Of a stretch of 45,642 nucleotides of DNA, positions 42,880 through 45,642 are shown in pieces. Location of the stretch: NCBI RefSeq assembly GCF_014636235.1, contig NZ_BMDZ01000046.1:1-45642 (forward strand). Reading direction: 5' to 3'. The position numbers were made by a program, and so were the translations under genes. How positions within the stretch are numbered: the stretch's first letter is position 1; the number at the start of each line of letters is the position of its first letter. The notes beneath the pieces were generated by a model, which was not told where the DNA came from, did no database searches, and worked only from the letters and a program-made list of their open reading frames with translations. This stretch comes from Tistrella bauzanensis. Lineage in GTDB: Bacteria > Pseudomonadota > Alphaproteobacteria > Tistrellales > Tistrellaceae.

Positions 42880-43647
42880 ATGCGCAATCTGTTCGACATC
42901 AGCGGCAAGGTGGCGCTGGTCACCGGCGGTTCACGCGGCATCGGCGAGATGATCGCCACCGGCTATGTCGAGAACGGCGCCACGGTTTATGTATCGTCGC
43001 GCAAGGCACAGGTCTGCCAGCAGATCGCCGACAAGCTTTCAGAACGCGGCACCTGCATCGCGCTGCCGGCCGACGTGTCGACAGTCGAGGGCATCAAGGC
43101 ACTGGCGGCGGAACTGGGCGCCCGGGAGCAGACGCTCGACATTCTGGTCAACAATGCCGGCGCAACCTGGGGCGCCGATATCGACGACTATCCGGAAAGC
43201 GGCTGGGACAAGGTCGTGGACCTGAACATGAAGTCGGTGTTCTTCATGACCCAGACCCTGTTGCCGATGCTGCGCGCCGCCGCCACCGCCGAGGCGCCGT
43301 CGCGGGTGATCAACATCGCCTCGATCAATGGCATCAACCCACCCTTCCTGGATACCTATGCCTATTCGTCATCGAAGGCCGGCTGCATCATGCTGACCCG
43401 CCATCTGGCCAAGCGGCTGGCGGCCGAGAACATCCTGGTCAACGCCATCGCCCCCGGCCCCTTCCCCAGCCAGATGATGGCCGCCACCCTGGCGGAGCGC
43501 GGCGACGAGGTGGTGGCCGAAGTGCCGCGCGGCCGCATCGGCCAGCCGGAAGACATCGCCGGCGTCGCGATCTTCCTGGCCTCGCGCGCATCCGCCTATA
43601 CCACCGGCGCCACCATCCCCTGCGACGGCGGCGCGGCGGAGGTGTGA
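42880..43647 (+). CDS. RhlG-like short-chain dehydrogenase/reductase
   Basis: A 255-residue classical SDR with the cofactor motif VTGGSRGIGEMIATGYVENG and NNAG in DILVNNAGATWGADIDDYPE. The active site has Ser in NIASINGINPPF and Tyr-x-x-x-Lys in TYAYSSSKAG. C-terminal NAIAPGPFPSQMMAAT and PCDGG complete the fold. The NNAGATWG and APGPFPS features are those of RhlG-type NADPH-dependent reductases. The substrate is unknown; a 3-oxoacyl or related ketone is likely. AAGGGAG nine bases upstream supports the start. It lies 163 bp after the kinase gene and 126 bp before a GntR gene on the same strand. Confidence 0.9.
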   Translation: MRNLFDISGKVALVTGGSRGIGEMIATGYVENGATVYVSSRKAQVCQQIADKLSERGTCIALPADVSTVEGIKALAAELGAREQTLDILVNNAGATWGADIDDYPESGWDKVVDLNMKSVFFMTQTLLPMLRAAATAEAPSRVINIASINGINPPFLDTYAYSSSKAGCIMLTRHLAKRLAAENILVNAIAPGPFPSQMMAATLAERGDEVVAEVPRGRIGQPEDIAGVAIFLASRASAYTTGATIPCDGGAAEV

Positions 43648-43709
43648 TCCCGGCCGGGCCGGTGTGCGCGCCGCGCGCGCCGGCCCGGATCTGCCACTTG
43701 CACCCGATT

Positions 43710-43719
43710 TCGTATACCA
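43710..43719. promoter_or_regulatory. GTATAC-core operator-like site upstream of gntR (FCD)
   Basis: TCGTATACCA lies 54 bp before the gntR start. Its GTATAC core matches the perfect dyad upstream of the tauE gene at 45235-45246. FCD-type GntR proteins commonly bind TNGTATACNA-like sequences, so autoregulation is likely. Confidence 0.55.
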
Positions 43720-43773
43720 AGTACAATTCACCCGACACCCTTCGCCCCACCCAGACGGGATGATTTTTGAGCG

Positions 43774-44478
43774 ATGCCGCGCCCCGACGACGGACCGCGC
43801 CTTGGCGAGACCCACAGCCCGCTGCATGAGCGGGTGCGCGCCGAGATCCGCAAGGCCATCCTGACCGGGGCGATGAAGCCGGGCGACCGGCTGATCGAAG
43901 ATCGGCTGGCCGATATCTATGGGGTATCGCGCAACCCGGTGCGCGAGGCGATCCGGGGGCTTGCGACCGAGGGGTTGGTCGAGGTTCTGCCCCGGCGCGG
44001 CGCGCTGGTGGCCCGCATGAACCCCGATGAAGCGCGCGAGACGATCGAGGTGCGCGCCCTTCTGGAAGGCCAGACCGCCCGGATGGCGGCGCGGCGCCGC
44101 GACCCCGAGATGCTGCGCCGGATCGGCGATATTCTGGCGCGGGGCGATGCCGCGATGGCGCAGGGCCGCGACGATCTTCTGGCTGGGCTGAACCTGGATT
44201 TCCACCGCGCCCTTGCCGAAGCCGGCCGCAACCGGGTGTTGCAGGATCTGATGACCGGCCTGCGCGACCGCACCGCCGCGCTGTTCACCGCCGACACCCC
44301 CGCCCGGCGCCGCCACGCCTGGGCCGACCATGCCGGGATTCTGGAAGCGGTGATCGCCGGCGACGAGGATCTGGCGGCCGCACGGGCCGCCGCCCATGTC
44401 GCCCGCGCCGGCGATGGGTTCTTGAGCGGCCAGAGCGCGCCCCCCCTGTCAGGCGCCGGCCCTATATCATCTGCCTGA
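43774..44478 (+). CDS. GntR-family (FCD) transcriptional regulator
   Basis: A 234-residue regulator. The winged helix is at about residues 15-80 (PLHERVRAEIRKAILTGAMK, RLADIYGVSRNPVREAIRGL). The C-terminal FCD domain includes EARETIEVRALLEGQTARMA and carries metal-ligand-type residues in LDFHRALAEAGRN and WADHAGILEAVIAGD. It overlaps the 3' end of the convergent tauE gene by 17 bp. Both genes have GTATAC-core sites upstream, so the regulator probably controls itself and that exporter. The start is the ATG at 43774. Confidence 0.9.
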   Translation: MPRPDDGPRLGETHSPLHERVRAEIRKAILTGAMKPGDRLIEDRLADIYGVSRNPVREAIRGLATEGLVEVLPRRGALVARMNPDEARETIEVRALLEGQTARMAARRRDPEMLRRIGDILARGDAAMAQGRDDLLAGLNLDFHRALAEAGRNRVLQDLMTGLRDRTAALFTADTPARRRHAWADHAGILEAVIAGDEDLAAARAAAHVARAGDGFLSGQSAPPLSGAGPISSA

Positions 44479-45196
44479 TCAGCAGCAGTGCCGCCGCCGC
44501 CCCCGACAGCGCCAGCACCAGCCAGCGCATCGCTGCGCGCGGCAGCCGCGACGCCAGCGGGCCCGAGATGGCGAAACCCGCCGCCAGCGGCAGCGCCAGC
44601 CAGGCGCCCAGTGTGAGATCATGCAGGCCGAACCGGCCGACCGCCGCCAGGGCCGCGATCGAGATCAGCGTGCCCGCCACCAGATAGGCGCCGATGGTGG
44701 CGCGCAGCGCCGGCGCATCGGCGTTCTGATAGACCAGCGCGATCGGCGGTGTGCCGACCGAGGTGATCGTGCCCATGAAGCCCGATACCAGGCCGGCCGC
44801 GAACAGCTTGCCCGGCGACGGCACGATGCGCCGGCCGCGAAGCGTGATGGCGACGCTCATCGCCACCCCGGCCAGAATGACCAGCGCGAACACGATCGAC
44901 AGCATGCGCAGGGGCAGCACGCCGATCAGGGTGGCCGCCAGGATCGAGGTCGGCAGCCGGCCGGCCAGCGCGAAGCCCAGCCCCTTGGGGTCGAGCGCCG
45001 CCCGTTCCCGGGCCACCGCCAGCACCGCCACCATCAGCCCCAGCAGCAGCATCGGGCCGGGCAGCAGTTCCGGCATCAGGATCGCCATCACCGGCGCCGC
45101 CACCATGCCGAAGCCGACGCCGCCAGTGCCTTGCAGGCAGGCCGCCACGGCGATGACCACCGCCGCGATCAGCCAGTCCTGCGTGATCACGCCCAT
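44462..45196 (-). CDS. TauE/SafE-family sulfite/organosulfonate exporter-like permease
   Basis: A 244-residue inner-membrane protein with about eight membrane-spanning segments and the TauE/SafE hallmarks in the first repeat (QGTGGVGFGMVAAPVMAILM) and second repeat (LVSGFMGTITSVGTPPIALV). The family exports sulfite, sulfoacetate or other small anions and may also act as an uptake route. The specific substrate is unknown. Its 3' end overlaps the convergent GntR gene by 17 bp. A perfect TTTGTATACAAA dyad lies 39 bp before its ATG, which is the best candidate for control by that GntR protein. Confidence 0.9.
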   Translation of the reverse strand: MGVITQDWLIAAVVIAVAACLQGTGGVGFGMVAAPVMAILMPELLPGPMLLLGLMVAVLAVARERAALDPKGLGFALAGRLPTSILAATLIGVLPLRMLSIVFALVILAGVAMSVAITLRGRRIVPSPGKLFAAGLVSGFMGTITSVGTPPIALVYQNADAPALRATIGAYLVAGTLISIAALAAVGRFGLHDLTLGAWLALPLAAGFAISGPLASRLPRAAMRWLVLALSGAAAALLLIRQMI

Positions 45197-45234
45197 TCTG
45201 TGGCTCCTTTATTGGGAAGAATTCCATACTATCT

Positions 45235-45246
45235 TTTGTATACAAA
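45235..45246. promoter_or_regulatory. Perfect FCD-GntR-type operator upstream of tauE
   Basis: TTTGTATACAAA is a perfect 12-bp dyad in an AT-rich patch, 39 bp upstream of the tauE ATG. The core equals the site found upstream of the neighbouring gntR gene, so the two genes are likely co-regulated. Confidence 0.65.
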
Positions 45247-45331
45247 TATGGGTACCACGTCACCAGAACTCTGGCAATGAGCCAGAACGGGGGGCCGGAT
45301 CGTCGGAGCCGCCCGTGAAGGCCGCCCTGCC

Positions 45332-45379
45332 CCACCGCTCAATGCTTCAACCACTCAATGCCCCAACCACTCAATGCCC
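45332..45379 (-). repeat. 16-bp tandem repeat, three copies
   Basis: CAACCACTCAATGCCC is repeated exactly at 45348-45363 and 45364-45379, with a third copy matching at 12 of 16 positions at 45332-45347. On the minus strand each copy contains a TGA, and the first (45371-45373) is the stop of the permease fragment. Slippage copied the stop-codon region. Confidence 0.85.
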
Positions 45380-45578
45380 GTTGCCGCCGCGCGCCAGCCG
45401 GGTTTCGACGGCCTGGATCGCCAGATAAATCACCAGCGAGATCATCGCCAGAATCACGATCGCGGCCATCACCATGTCCATGCGGAAGATCTGGCTGCCA
45501 TAGACGATCAGATAGCCCAGCCCGGCATTGGCCGACTGGAATTCCCCCACGATCTGAACCGCCAGGGCAACGAGTCCA
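45371..45578 (-). pseudogene. C-terminal fragment of an SsuC/TauC-type ABC permease
   Basis: The frame reads LALAVQIVGEFQSANAGLGY then LIVYGSQIFRMDMVMAAIVI and ends ETRLARGGNGH at the TGA at 45371. This is the last membrane part of an ABC permease for nitrate, sulfonate or taurine-type substrates. Immediately upstream an in-frame TAA at about 45581 closes the frame and the sequence changes character. It is therefore a 5'-truncated fragment, broken either in the genome or at an assembly end. The TauE-like exporter 175 bp away makes an ancestral sulfonate cluster plausible. Confidence 0.75.
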
Positions 45579-45642
45579 GGTTAACGCGCTTGCAGAGCCG
45601 CCATGAGGTATTGTGTGTCCCACGTAGCAAGTTTGCGCCTGG
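45579..45642 (-). other. Foreign tail at the window end, possible mobile-element edge
   Basis: These 64 bp are less GC-rich than the surroundings and do not continue the permease. On the minus strand one frame reads RRKLATWDTQYLMAALQAR then TAA, right at the join with the permease remnant, resembling the end of a gene from another element. I cannot name the family, and no terminal inverted repeat is visible in so short a stretch. Confidence 0.4.

Noticed and set aside
1-45642. RNA genes, CRISPR arrays, complete insertion sequences or prophage genes
   Set aside because: I looked on both strands and saw no tRNA-like cloverleaf, spaced direct-repeat array, transposase or phage structural gene that I could support.

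Overview
This 45.6-kb window is GC-rich throughout with very long antisense shadow ORFs, as expected for a high-GC alphaproteobacterial chromosome. The gene mix fits a metabolically versatile, free-living Rhodospirillales/Tistrella-like organism: LysR, GntR, TetR and IclR regulators, isoquinoline-oxidoreductase-type molybdoenzymes, CaiB-type CoA transferases, a Dpp-type transporter and an MCP. The genus is inference. I see no rRNA, tRNA, CRISPR array, prophage or complete insertion sequence.

Layout. 0-0.9 kb: two gene fragments truncated head-to-head at one junction near 650. 0.9-5.2 kb: an iorA-iorB-cytochrome molybdenum hydroxylase operon with a divergent LysR regulator. 5.2-9.7 kb: a GNAT acetyltransferase, then glutaryl-CoA dehydrogenase and a CaiB/BaiF CoA transferase behind a GntR/UTRA regulator. 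9.8-11.5 kb: a LysR regulator divergent from an isochorismatase-family hydrolase. 11.7-15.2 kb: a cluster of toxin-antitoxin-type genes (a FitA/FitB pair, two overlapping antitoxin genes with no toxin, and a ParD-like gene coupled to a second-copy-type methionine aminopeptidase), with another GntR regulator among them. 15.2-16.3 kb: cupin and TetR genes, divergent.

16.3-27.8 kb is the most coherent functional block. It holds a dipeptide/oligopeptide-type ABC importer (binding protein, two permeases, one fused double ATPase) followed by a DadA-like FAD oxidase/dehydrogenase. Convergent to these is an operon of an N-acyl-D-amino-acid deacylase-like amidohydrolase, a CobW-family GTPase and an IclR regulator. 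Together they suggest uptake, deacylation and oxidation of D-amino-acid derivatives. A HugZ-like flavin/heme protein is divergent from the deacylase.

27.8-35.2 kb: Cu/Zn superoxide dismutase divergent from a TetR regulator; a CYP152-type fatty acid peroxygenase divergent from a pyruvate-oxidase-like ThDP enzyme; a decayed haloacetate-dehalogenase-like gene; a CitE-like lyase overlapping a YaiI-family gene; and an OsmC-like gene. 35.7-45.2 kb: a methyl-accepting chemotaxis protein, a kinase/P-loop fusion protein, an Acg-type nitroreductase with a MarR regulator behind a palindromic operator, a CHASE3 histidine kinase, a RhlG-like SDR, and an FCD GntR regulator convergent with a TauE/SafE permease; the last two share GTATAC-core operator-like sites. 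The window ends in a truncated SsuC/TauC-type permease fused to about 60 bp of different character.

The observations most worth following are the ParD-like/methionine aminopeptidase pair with its tandem operator, the peroxygenase/pyruvate-oxidase pairing (possible H2O2 supply), the D-amino-acid locus with its CobW protein, and the decay signatures at both window ends and in the dehalogenase gene.
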